Assembly: GCF_037975245.1 (NCBI RefSeq)
Contig: NC_092576.1
Location: 9,751,501 to 9,815,500, forward strand
Length of the DNA: 64,000 bases
Direction: 5' to 3'
From: Apostichopus japonicus
Lineage: Eukaryota > Echinodermata > Holothuroidea > Aspidochirotida > Stichopodidae
Part shown: positions 1 to 11,790 of the stretch, one piece after another
How the letters are laid out: the number at the start of each line of letters is the position of its first letter
How positions within the stretch are numbered: position 1 is the stretch's first letter
The notes under the pieces: generated by a model
Databases searched by the model: none
The model's input: the letters and a program-made list of their open reading frames with translations, nothing else
What the model was told of the DNA's origin: nothing
Position numbers and translations under genes: made by a program

Positions 1-593
1 TTCTGTGGTTGATATTGAGTATTCTTTGGGAAGAATTTTATTGCAAAAAATGGTTCGATGTTCTGAGATGATGTTAGCGAATTGATTCGACACTATAGTC
101 AATTATATGAAATGGGATCGTTCTTGTTTATCGATTCACTTTCACAAGGGGCAATTAAACATTACTATCTTTCTGTAAAGAAACGTGGCTTATCAACTGA
201 AAGCAAACAGAACAGCGTTTGTAGTATGGGAAACACGGTGAAGATATCTTTATTCAGTTTATGTCTCCATAGCGACCTATTAAAATAAAGAAAACCGTCT
301 GCACGATTGAACCAGTGAATACCATACAAACAGTTCTATACAAAAACCATTGTCAAAAAAACAAACAAACGCGTAAGCATTGTCTGCCAGATACGATTTT
401 TGAAACATTTGAGGCCATTTTTGTGTATCTGAGGAAAAGTGAATCTTCTTCAGGGTCAGAATACAGAATCAAATTAGAATGGTAAGAGGTGACTAGTTGT
501 AAAATTTTCAGTCAATTTTGGGTTGTTCATGCTACGTCAAAATAAAAAAAATGGATATGGTAGAAAAAAATAAAGAAGAAACTGTAGCCCTAT
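1..593. other. Non-coding, nothing recognised
   Basis: AT-rich unique-looking sequence; one 68-codon frame without family resemblance or splice context. Confidence 0.5.
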
Positions 594-1281
594 GTCAACC
601 CAGAACTGTGACAGTACAAGCTAGTCCACGACAGTGACCCTGTAAGTCAGCCCAGAACTGTGACTGTACAAGCTAGTCCACGACTGTGACACTGTAAATC
701 AACCCAGAACTGTGACAGTATAAACTATTCCACAACGGTGACACTGTCAGTCAGCCCAGAACTGTGATAGTACAAGCAAGTCCACGACTGTGACACTGTA
801 AATCAACCCAGATAGCGACAGTATAAGCTAGTACCTGTATGTGACACTGTAAATTAACCCAGAACTGTGACAGTAAAAGCTAGTCCGCGACTGTGACACT
901 GTAAGTCAACCCAGAACTGTGACAGTATAAACTATTCCACAACGGTGACACTGTCAGTCAGCCCAGAACTGTGATAGTACAAGCAAGTCCACGACTGTGA
1001 CACTGTAAATCAACCCAGATAGCGACAGTATAAGCTAGTACCTGTATGTGACACTGTAAATTAACCCAGAACTGTGACAGTAAAAGCTAGTCCGCGACTG
1101 TGACGCTGTAAGTCAACACGGAACTGTGACAGTATAAGCTAGTCCATGACTGTGACACTGTTAATCAACCCAGAACTGTGACAGTACAAACTATTGCACG
1201 ACTGTGACACTGTAAGTCATTCCAGAACTGTGGTAGTATATATAGGCTAGTTCATGACAGTCACGGTGACACTGTAAGTCA
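594..1281 (+). repeat. Minisatellite of about 52-bp units with a 207-bp higher-order period
   Basis: Units read CCCAGAACTGTGACAGTACA then AGCTAGTCCACGACTGTGAC and ACTGTAAGTCAA. A four-unit block starting at 721 recurs almost unchanged at 928 (offset 207), including shared variants such as AACGGTGAC and ACCTGTATGTGAC. Confidence 0.85.
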
Positions 1282-2193
1282 GGGGTGCAACCACCTTTTT
1301 GAACTGATGTGGGTCGGGAGGGGGAGGGGGACATGCTAAGATATTATGTCATCCGTTTGAGAAACTTTGCTAAAATGGAGGGTGCTTAGACGTAAAGTGG
1401 TGCTACATTCTTCAACTTTTGGAACAATATTGAAGAATTTCCTTCTGATAAGGTTGTACCGCACATACATGTTTTATATTTATCTAAGACAACTATACAC
1501 TTGAACTCTTGGTAACTATTCCGTCCGCCGTTGGATATGGGGAGCGAACTCCCTTTATTTCATGCTAACCCCCTCCCCCCCTCTCCCAGAAGAAGTATGC
1601 GATGTTGCGCCCTTGCTGTAAGTCTATCCAGGATTGTGCCAGTCACGGTCCACCCTATCCATCAACCCAGGTCTGTCCAGGTCTGTGACACTGGCCCGTT
1701 CAAGCAGGGGGGCTGTTACTTGGTCTAAGTAGCAACTCCCTGGCCAGCTGGTGCATGGCTGTCACCATGCAGTAACTCGGTCTGTTTAAAACTACTTACT
1801 TTCTCCCTTACATAGAAAGGAGAAAAGTGTTATAGTTTTCGTATTGTGGTTCTGGCCTTGCTTGTAATTATTTCTGTGACCCTCATTTATTATTAACTTA
1901 TTTTAGGAAATCATTCATCCATAACTATACTTTGTTTCTTTACCTTGAAATAGTACAGGTTAACATCTTAGGATATATGCTTGAGTATGTCAAATTTTAA
2001 CAATATTTTGCAGTTTATATTTAGAACGAAGCAGCAAACGTCACAATAGCGGTTGCGTACAGGTCAACTGAAGAAGTCTTTCGAAAGATACTAATTTTAT
2101 ACAAACTAAAGAAAGAACTAAACACATGCTATGAAACACACACATACACACACGTACACATACACCCACATACACACAAGGGATAAAGCTAAG
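1282..2193. other. Non-coding, simple sequence only
   Basis: Contains a G/C-run stretch near 1310-1590 and a small hairpin (GCATGG/CCATGC near 1753). No gene seen. Confidence 0.5.

Positions 2194-2280
<87 letters not shown>
2194..2280. repeat. (TA)n microsatellite
   Basis: A nearly pure TA run preceded by a CA-rich stretch at 2138-2180. Confidence 0.95.
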
Positions 2281-2283
<3 letters not shown>

Positions 2284-2297
2284 TTGGAAGTCTGACC
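2279..2297 (+). repeat. Left arm of a distant inverted repeat (ATACAGTTGGAAGTCTGAC)
   Basis: Its reverse complement lies at 6938-6957. The form TA-CAGTTGGAAGTC resembles Tc1/mariner ends. It directly follows a (TA)n tract. Confidence 0.45.
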
Positions 2298-3369
2298 CCG
2301 TGACCTCGAAGAATGATCAACGATCACGCATATCATTAAATTTGAATTTGCCCGCATTTAACGTAAAGTCGGTCCTACGTTTCACTCACAGAATTTACAG
2401 ACATTGATAGTTTACAACTTACCGGAACCTCACAGAATGGATTAAAAGTAATTCCGATGTATGGCAGGACAAAGATACCCGAGAAAAAATCAACGAAAAC
2501 CTATGAAACAACGATTGCAATCCAACTTCGTCCTCACACATGTATTCCTAACTGACACAAAATAGGTCAAAACGAACCAACGAAAGAGAGTTACAGCAAA
2601 AAAGTTCTCCCATTTGTGGATCTTGTACTCTCCTACATGATGCTGTAAAGTTTCGGTGAAATGGTTGTCTAAGACGGCCAGTCACAAAACGATTACCTCG
2701 ACTCGGCGATTTTGTTGCTGTCGCCGCCATTTTGAAATTAGATAGACTTTCGCCAAGCCGTTTTCATGCTATGGGCTACTACCGACAAGACTTCACTCAA
2801 ATCGTTTTCAATGTAGTGGAACCCATTCCTTTAGTGTACGGTCTATTAGGAATGTTAGGTTTTGTGGCGTGAAATTAAGTAATATAAGTTGTGCTAAGGT
2901 TTGGAAGAAATTTTGTCCCAAACTCTAATATATGATTAGGTAAAATGTGAAATTACTGAGAGCTGCGTATGGGAGGGGTAAGAGAGACAAAATGGGGGAG
3001 GGGGCAAGGGAGATGGTGTTTCCTTTCTAGCTAAATTAATGGTGGTAACTATTAAGGTAACACAAATTTTCCTGAGTCTGTTGTCAAAACTGAAGGGGTC
3101 ATACCACATGTCGAATATACAAAGGTAACATGGCCTAGGCCAAACCTTATTTCTAGTTGCTTTCTAAGGAACTTCCAACAATACCAAATGATTTATACTT
3201 ACCCACTTACCATAATTCCACAGTAGCCCTTACTCAGTGAGATTCTGCAAAGCTGGGTACTCATCTGTTGCTTATATTCATCAATAAATATCAGTTAACA
3301 GTTTTCCAGTCAATACCAATCCTTGTTTGGTTCATGTATCACACTACATAACCACTTGCCAATATTGAA

Positions 3370-3560
3370 GTTAAGTACTGTGGCTTGGGTAGGGGTGTGT
3401 TGTTTAGGGGAGGGGTGTGGTGTTTTTAGGGGTTTTGGGGAGGAATGTGGTGCTTAGCGGATTTGGGGAAGGGTTTGGAGTTTCCCAGCTTTGGGATGGG
3501 TGTGGTGTTCACCAGCTTTGGGAAGAGTTAGGGTATTTTGGAGGGATGAGGTGGTTTTGC
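3370..3560 (+). repeat. G-rich degenerate minisatellite
   Basis: Units such as GGGGTGTGGTGTTTAGGG repeat about every 24-30 nt. Confidence 0.55.
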
Positions 3561-4208
3561 CACATATGGGGACTTTAATTAAAAGCGGACTTTCAGTACA
3601 CAGGACGCGTTTGGATACATCACGTTCTATTGGATACTCTGACCAAATATTTTGAGTAGGGCTGTTTTCTTTTTCTTTTGCACATGCATAGTAGAACATT
3701 AGTCAACAGTGGAAATAGAGTTGCCTGGTCTTTTATTGATTTTATAACTGTAACAATAAGGCACTTTAAGCAACAGAAAAAAGAAAACAAAAAACATTTG
3801 GTGTGACACTCTTCATGAAAGAACATGTTTTAATGTCCTGTGAAAATATGGGCATGAAAAATAAATTACTTCGATCACTTCAAAGTGAAATACTTTGTTC
3901 AAATGGAAGGAATAGCTTAACAAACTTTGAACACTTCTTGAAATGAAACACACTTCATACTGTAAAGACTTCATACAATAATATTGTCTGAAAAAAAAAT
4001 CACACACAATGTCAAGTGCATTATGACTGGAAGGGGTATTTCAAGGTGGCATAGTGAAGGCATGACATAGCAAAAACAGTTCAGGTGGCAGGATGGATAG
4101 TTTTGTAACTTTGAAATGGTGAGATATACCTGTGACATATAGCATAAGATTAAAATTAAAAGACAAATACATAAAAGTAAAAGGTAAGAGTAGAAAGTAA
4201 ATAAATAA

Positions 4209-4684
4209 GTCCAAACTTGACATATAACTTTAACAACCTGGTCTTCTTCAGAAATAGGAGCACCAATAGCATCCCAACGTTTATACTTCCTTTCATATAA
4301 TTCAAATTATTTCCAACTGACTTGCCCTCTGCCATTTCAGTTCTGAGGTACTTTTTCTTGAGTTGAATTTTGTTGGATAGAGATCCATTTCGAACAGAGT
4401 ACGCAAGGCATCCTAAGCATCACTTGGTTTGTCACTTGTTGTAATTAATTCCAGCTGACTAGATGCTATTGCAAGCACAATGGTGAAAAATGCCAGTTGT
4501 GTCTTTTTCAAGTTTGCACTCTTCTACTTCTCACATACAGTAACCCCCAACTTTCATGAGCCATCCTCATAGCCCACAGGCCTTTTGCAAGAAACAAATG
4601 TCTCATCTGGAAATTCCATGTCAGCCAGTTCACTCCATCCATTTTGTTAATTTTCCAAGTCATATCTTCTGTTGTTCCAGCCAT
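4209..4684 (-). pseudogene. Broken gag of a Copia-type LTR retrotransposon
   Basis: On the minus strand the ATG at 4684 opens 58 codons including NKMDGVNWLTWNFQMRHLFL and AKGLWAM, the typical start of Copia gag (UBN2 family). TGA at 4510-4508 ends that frame. Homology continues after a frame change (LAIASSQLELITTSDKPSDA), with TAG at 4415-4413 in place of an expected Trp codon. It then shifts frame again near 4270 to WDAIGAPISEEDQVVKV and fades near 4209. No protease, integrase or LTRs are recognised nearby. It is clearly decayed. Confidence 0.75.
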
Positions 4685-4689
4685 ATTGG

Positions 4690-6600
4690 TCAGTTGTCAC
4701 GACTAAATTAACCAATTTAAGTACCGACATTTCCCAAGAAATGGTTCCAAAATCAGCACATAAATTCCAAACAACAATCTATTGTACACAGTTAACTTCC
4801 AGTGTATGTGTCTGGGCCAATAACCTGTTCGAGTTAGCTAGAGAATAGGCATGAGACTGCTGAGTATATTACAGCCTGCTGCTGCACACAACTTGTTCTT
4901 TCAATAAGAGTATAACAGAAACTGAGGAAAAATGTAAATTACATATATATAGAAAACAAAATTGCTTAAAGGTAGCACACTAATAATACAACCTGATTAA
5001 ACAAACAATAGTTTGGAGCAGAGTTGTAACAACAGGCACTTAACTGATCCACAGGCTGCATTCCTTCTTACTACGGGTACATATAACAGAGCTAGGAACT
5101 TAAAAGATATATAGTATTAAATAGAATGTGAGACTACATTTATTAACAGATTTCTATAAATAAACTCTTATATGAAGACTTCAGATATGAGGATAATAAA
5201 CATGAGGATGTAATAAACTCTGGAAGCTCTCTGGGCTAATACTTAATACCAGTGGAACTGCATTTTGCAATGTTAGTCATTATACATAACAAAACAAATC
5301 TAATAGTGAATGAAACTTTTCTTCTTTTTGGGAATAACTTTTTTTTGGTCATATATACATGGGAAAGCACCACCTTAGAGAAATCTGTGTGTGACACACA
5401 CACACATAGGGAAGACTGCACGTGAATGACTAACTAAGTACTTCTACTACTGTACCTATCATAGAAAACAACATAACAATAAAAAGATCGTAAACTCTCG
5501 TTAACAGCAAAACATGTTGTCACAAAATGATCCCTGACATTGTTTTAAGTCACCTGGAATTATAAGTAGCTATGTACAACTACATGGCTCTATGAGGTGC
5601 AATTGTTCTCAAGTACCAGCAGTAGGTCTAACTGTAATAGCAATAAGTATAAAGTGTAAGCAGTATAAAGCAAGCTAGTTTTATTTCTGTGTTACGTATC
5701 TTGCTCTACATATTAAGCATAGGGAATTGGGCCTAGACTTAAGTCATGGATCTAATACCGGTCTTGAACACTTGTAACAAAGTGACATTGAAATGGATCC
5801 CGATCCCAGGATGGAGGAAATTTTCACCCAGTCCAGCTTTAATAAAACTCATAATAAGCCATGATCTTAACTTATACATAGTACAAAGGCAGTCTACAAG
5901 TACTACTAATAATTTTTGTATAATAATAATAATACTAAATTGTATCTTATGCAGTCCAAATCTTTTCAAGAACAGGCCCCTTAGAATTATTCCACAAGGA
6001 CAAGAAGGCGTAGGCTAAGAACTAAAGGTTATAAGCCTTAGTCCATTATTAAAATTGGACTAAACTATGCAGGTATTCTAGTATTACTAAAACTAGGCTA
6101 GGGCCTACCTGTAGTAAAAACTTGTCGTAGTATATTACTTTAGTAAATACAAAAGTACTAGGCCTAGGCTATAGGCTAGGGGCCTAGTACAGTAATGTTA
6201 CTGTCCGCTATGCCCTCGAATTTTTAAATTTTAACTATTTAGTAGCCATAAGTAGTACCGTGACTTATCAACTCCCTGATTTTTCCATATTAACGCAAAA
6301 AAATGAAGGGAATCTATGCCGAATAGAAAGATTACGAAAAATACGAGACGTTGCAATCTAGCATTTGCTACATCATAGTCGACATATAGCGCTAGGCTGC
6401 ACGTTATAGGATACGGTACTTTCGTGTATATGTGTATTATGTACGTTAGGATACATGTATTAGGGGCAACCAAAACCACATAGGAGCACCATTTTCGTTG
6501 ACCAAAAAATCACATTTTTCGGGGGAGTTACAACTTTTCTGAAAAATATGAGTAAGATTCAAGCTTATATATTACAAAAATGCTATTTTTACGGTTGAAA
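4690..6600. other. Non-coding, nothing recognised
   Basis: AT-rich with many AGGCCTAG-like words near 6000-6200. No exon with credible splice sites. Confidence 0.45.
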
Positions 6601-6655
6601 GTTGTCTAAGACGCGAAAGTCACATAACGATAGACGTCGACTCGATTTGACTTAC

Positions 6656-6829
6656 CTTTATGTTTTTGCGTTGGTCGTCGATAAGAAAATGCACTGTTCT
6701 ATTGGTAAAATCTTCGTTTCTTTCCGGAAATGATCGTATTTGAATCTCTAAAGTATCCTTTATCGAGCTACGATACTCGTAAACCCGAATGACATTGGGA
6801 TGTTTGCGAATTTTACCGATTACATCCAT
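6656..6829 (-). CDS. Possible minus-strand coding exon of unknown function
   Basis: Reads MDVIGKIRKHPNVIRVYEYR and on through FPERNEDFTNRTVHFLIDDQ to a strong donor (AAAG then GTAAGTC). Composition is protein-like, unlike the low-complexity frames around it. The frame is also open about 90 nt upstream. No family was recognised, and no partner exons were found, so it may be part of a transposon inside the inverted repeats. Confidence 0.3.
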
Positions 6830-6937
6830 ACATGGAAGTAGCGAACCGAAGTCCGTAGAACCGGATTTGCGCGAAACAATTACTTCCGTGTCAAGTAGCT
6901 GTGCTCGAAAATTTGCTAGTAACGGTCATATATTGAG

Positions 6938-6957
6938 GTCAGACTTCCAACTGTATA
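6938..6957 (-). repeat. Right arm of the distant inverted repeat
   Basis: GTCAGACTTCCAACTGTATA, next to (TA)n, pairs with 2279-2297. The 4.7 kb between holds the Copia gag remnant and a possible minus-strand exon. Confidence 0.45.
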
Positions 6958-7862
6958 TATATATATATATCATGAACCCTTTTCTTGTCTTTCGGCTTAT
7001 TTCGACCTAGCGACTATTCTTATAAACGTGTTTCTTTTAAGTTCAAGGAGCTAAAACAGACCCTGGTTGAAATGTAATTTTGTGTTGTGAGAAGCTAAAA
7101 GCGTTTTCGATTGACTGGCCCCACTGGTTTTTCACTTCTTAGATTGTGCTGAGAAAACAAACCTGCACGTATGTCATGTTGGGGTTGTCACTTTGTCGTA
7201 TAAATAAATGATACCCGTGGAAAAATATAGCTTTAGGTGAGAAAGGTCAAATTTCACCATGGAATATTTCTACTGCCGATGCAAAGACATTTTGCAAGCA
7301 CAGCTTTATGGAATAGAAAATCACAGATTCGTTTTGATTGATGTTGACTTATGAATACAACGTTAACATTAAAGTAACGGTTACTGTGCAATAATTGGCC
7401 TCAAATTGTTGTTGCCTGTAAAGAAACGTAAAAAAATGAAAAAAAAAATATATAAAAGTGTCAAACGCCCTTTCCAGCAGGGTTTTGAAGCCGTCGTTTA
7501 TATTATTTGGACGATACAATGTCTAAAAGGATTACCAGAATAGGTATAATATAATATTTTAGGGTAAGTGTTTCTTTCAAGATGACAAGATGACAAGTGA
7601 AGTAACCAGGATAAGCGAGGGGGTCGGGGGGGGGGATCACTTCAATTAAACCCCTTCCCTCTTTCATTCCCCACCCCCACCCTCGCTCACCCCATCCTCC
7701 CTCACCCCACCGTTTTTCGAATTTGCCTCTAACAAAGAAGTATGAATGTAGCACCTTAATGGGTGGAGGCCTATAAGCCCGAATTCATTACTTTATTTCT
7801 GTTTAACCTTCAGTTATTGGAAATCCCAATAGGCAGTGGCGTGCACATGATACCAAAGGTGT

Positions 7863-7894
<32 letters not shown>

Positions 7895-8147
7895 CAAGTC
7901 AAAAATGTTCCCACACTGATTAAGGTAGAGGGCTGGAAATTTGAGAAAAGGGCAAAAGGCGAATGAAGGGTACAAAAGTAGCACTAAATACAAAGTTTCG
8001 ATCATCAATAATTGTGCGTCTAAAGAAAGGGACTCTGGGTATATCCTTAGTAGTGGTCAAATTCTTCACCCGGCTGAATGCAAACACACCCTGCTGAAAC
8101 ACCCCCCCCCCTCGACTCCGACTGACGATCAGAGGTGGGGGTCCGTT

Positions 8148-8932
8148 CAACGGCGGCGGAAGCACTTTTAATCTGGGGGGGCACCAACGTCGAAGGGCAC
8201 TTTGCAGAAATTCGATTGGACTGATGCAGCCTGATATTTAGTACCCTTTATAACTCTTATTGTATTATTTTATTTGCGTATACACATCACTCCATCATCG
8301 CTACCCCCCCCCCCCCCCCACCCCTCTAGGAAACAATGCATACTAGCACTAAATATCTAATGTGCAACTTGGGAAACAAGGAAAAAGACAAAATGAGGTG
8401 AAATCATTATAAAGTCTAAGTCCCTGCACACGCGATCGATACATGCATGAAAGCAAATGAAATATGTCAAAATACTGAAAGAAAAATAATTTTCTATGTT
8501 TTTTTCAATGGTTAAAGTGATATTATTATGATCATTATTATTGTAACGACTATCCCAATAATTCTAACCAATTTGGAAGGGTTATAACACTGCAAATGAT
8601 TGTATGTTATTGGCATGCGATGTAATAACCAACGCATGCCTATATGATATGCACATTAACATGTTGAACGCGCGCGTAGCGCGCGAAAAATTTTGGTAAT
8701 ATTTTTCGGGCAAGTCGTTACAGCCCCCCCCCCCCCCCAATAAATTGGGCTTCTACGCCTGTGGTAGTTAACATTTAAAACTTCCCGAAATATTTCATTC
8801 GACGTGGGTTTCGCTTTGTAAACTCTTTTTTTATTTTGAAATTTTTATGTAGAAAAAGGGCACATTTTTAACCTGAGGAAAAGTGGGGGGGGGGCACGTG
8901 CCCCCTGTGCCCCCCCGGTTCCGCCGCCCTTG
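8148..8932 (+). mobile_element. hAT-type non-autonomous element, family 3 (785 bp)
   Basis: The ends are CAACGGCGGCGGAAGCA and GGTTCCGCCGCCCTTG, flanked by an exact 8-bp duplication GGTCCGTT at 8140-8147 and 8933-8940. It contains long G and C runs. The first 270 nt match 36354-36622, and 8470-8765 matches 46795-47090, so it is probably composite. Confidence 0.82.
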
Positions 8933-9094
8933 GGTCCGTTACCCCGACTCTTACCCCCCCCCCCCCCCCCCTTGCGCACTTCACTGTTTATAGGCCTAAG
9001 TGCTGTCTGGGTATAGTTTAGGTCATTCTTATATTGAGTAACAACACTCGGCCGTAAGTTCGCTAAATTTCCAAGTGCAGTCGACACTATATAC

Positions 9095-9266
9095 TACGAT
9101 GGCGTAATAGGGACATAGGGAGAAAAATAAGTGTCCCCAAATCTCAAAATTGTGACTTTTTATCTAAAATTTTGGACTTTTTATCTCCAAATGTTGACTT
9201 TGATCTCAAAATTATGACTTTTTATCTCAAATTTGTTTTTTTCCTTGACCCTATTACGCCACCGTA
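9095..9266 (+). mobile_element. Small TIR element with internal 24-nt repeats
   Basis: The ends TACGATGGCGTAATAGGG and CCCTATTACGCCACCGTA are inverse with one mismatch. The inside is about four copies of TCTCAAAATTATGACTTTT. A degenerate relative lies at about 42229-42375. Confidence 0.65.
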
Positions 9267-9974
9267 AGGCAAACACCTTTAAGTCGAAATAACGTCAATC
9301 ATTTCTCAAGCAAGCATTATGGGAAGGATACCCCAAAAAGATAAATAATTGTGGACGTTTGGAGTGGACACAAGTGACCATTGTTCGACCATCTAGCATA
9401 TTATTGGACAAATGAATGTCACTAAAGTCATTTGTAAGGGCTAAAAAGTACCTCAATGCTACCCGGTAGGTTGGTGGGATGATAGGACGAAAGGGTGTGG
9501 GGTAGTGTGGGGGGGGTAGGGGAGAAGCGTTATTTGCATAAAAATAAAATAGGCCAAGTTACTATAGTTACTATTTTGCATACTGAGTTGCTATACCAAA
9601 TCCTAATAGTTTATACATAGACGTGTGCAAACGTATATGTATAGTCATGATTACTGCAGTCGAAGAAATGCAGGTCAATATTTTTGTTAATTACGATCTT
9701 TTGATAACTGTAACACTGTGTTGTTTATGAGCGTTCAATACACAACGCAGGTACTTACACACGCAGGAACGACTAACAATGACAAACGATATTTATATAG
9801 CCTACCAGCAACAAAATGCAAAGTACGTTGACTGTGTTCGTGTACTGTTTTGAAGGTTTGTCATGATACTAGTTCTTTTACTGTCTTGATAACAATAAAA
9901 TCACACCCACTGCAATATCGCTGTATACTGCTTACACGATTATCTTTACATGAGGCTTTGCAATGGTTCTAAGT

Positions 9975-10376
9975 CAGGGTTGTCCAACCTTTTACAGAGG
10001 AGGGCCACATGGAATGATTATGATGAAGGAGGGGGCCGCATGAACCCTACGCTCGATTTTCCGATTTTTTGCCCGAAGCCCAATGCAACAAAATGTGAGC
10101 ACTGCGCGCGGAGCGCACTGATTTATTTTCCTTCCTGATAAAACAGATGAATACAGTTCAGCCGCCCCCCCCCCTCCGATGAGAGAGTGTCACACAAACT
10201 GACCTGTATGTAGTTTTTTGGACCCAGAAGGTTCGAATGATTGATTATATAGCTTCAAATTGTTATCAATAAATCTGCTCACTAAAATTTCGCACCGTAG
10301 AGCATCTCTGGCCGGCCGGACGCAACCCTGCGGCGGGCCGGACTGTGGCCCGCGGGCCGTAGGTTGGACAACCCTG
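9975..10376 (+). mobile_element. hAT/Charlie-like miniature element, copy 1
   Basis: The ends are CAGGGTTGTCCAACCTTTTA and AGGTTGGACAACCCTG. TTCTAAGT before and ATCTAAGT three bases after are a possible 8-bp duplication. It contains the GC-rich block GGCCCGCGGGCCGTAGG. The copy at 11365 is the same in reverse orientation. Confidence 0.75.
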
Positions 10377-11364
10377 TTAATCTAAGTTATACGGAATTAT
10401 ATTATACAAAGGACCTAACAATGAGCTGTATTGTATACTTTCATCAGTCAAGTTACATTGGGTGAACATCTCCGGAGGTGTGTGGCACTTCACTCCACTC
10501 TATCTTCGAACATCCCTCGGATAACCTGCTCATGAGGGGGAATTTGGTTAGACATTTCCCCCCCCCCCCCCCCCGCTAAGCTATGATTTATTTTAAAATT
10601 TGAGGCAAAAAGGATATATATATATATATAAAATCTAACCAACCCCGTAATTTGCTTGTATTTAATTTTCAATACTTCGCCTTCTATACATTTCATAACC
10701 ATAACATGTCGCCTGTAATTGTCAATTAGCGGACGTGAAAGTCACCGAGTGCGAAAGGTCGCCTTGCATTTAGAATTAATCTCCGTCCCGTTTCAAGTTT
10801 GCCCTGTTAATCCGCTATACAAATAATCGACACAAAATGACAAGAAAGTTAGCAAGTAATTTGTTTTGTATGATAATAACCCGCAGGTCGTCACGTGTCT
10901 ATACCTATGAGATGCCAATGAAAAGAAAACGTGATCATTTCTATTTGATATATATATATATATAAAATATATTTGAATTTAGCATGACAAGTAGCCACCA
11001 GTTCAAATGTCATTATAAACAAACCGAAGTCCATAAGAGCCATATGCTAGATATACCTCTGTCGCTACTAGCACAAAACTTCCGCGTCATCACTCAGATA
11101 TCCACAAACTCCACGGCTTTATATCCATAGAAATGTTCTTTGTTTCTGCAGGAAATATGAGAAGAAAGATGTTTATTGGAAATTTATGTTCTATATGATA
11201 CATCCACATTATTAAGCCTAACTATGCTAGTAAGGTGCTCATGAATATGTAATGAAATAAAACATTTTGACATAAATCTTAACCAACTTTAGTTTGTTAC
11301 AAAATTTTGTCTAAATGAAATAGAAACAAAAAGAATACTTGAGTGGGTAGCTCTTGGTAGGCCG

Positions 11365-11790
11365 CAGGGTTGTCCAACCTACGGCCCGCGGGCCACAGTC
11401 CGGCCCGCCGCAGGGTTGCGTCCGGCCCGCCAGAGATGCTCTACGGTGCGAAATTTTAGTGAGCAGCTGATTTATTGATAACAATTTGAAGCTATATAAT
11501 CAATCATTCGAACCTTCTGGGTCCAAAAAACTGCATACAGGTCATTTTGTGTGACACTCTCTCGGCGGAAGGGGGAAAGGGGGGGGGGGCGGGCGGCTGG
11601 ACTTTATTCATGTTTTATCAGGAAGGAAAATAAATCAGTGCGCTCCGCGCGCAGTGCTCACATTTTGTTGTCTTGGGCTTCGGGCAAAAAAAAAAATCGA
11701 AAAATCGAGCGTAGGGTTCATGCGGCCCCCTCCTTCATCCATCATAATCATTCCATGTGGCCCTCCTCTGCAAAAGTTTGGACAACCCTG
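11365..11790 (-). mobile_element. hAT/Charlie-like miniature element, copy 2 (inverted)
   Basis: Reverse complement of 9975-10376 with about 25 nt more, from CAGGGTTGTCCAACCTACGG to GACAACCCTG. Open frames across it are shadows of the repeat and have no gene homology. Confidence 0.75.

Noticed and set aside
2548-2730. Minus frame starting MAATATKSPSR in a good ATG context
   Set aside because: Partner exons are not found and homology is not recognised; kept only as part of the inverted-end interval.
7834-8100. Possible further hAT element starting CAGTGGCGTGCAC
   Set aside because: No matching right end or target duplication could be found.
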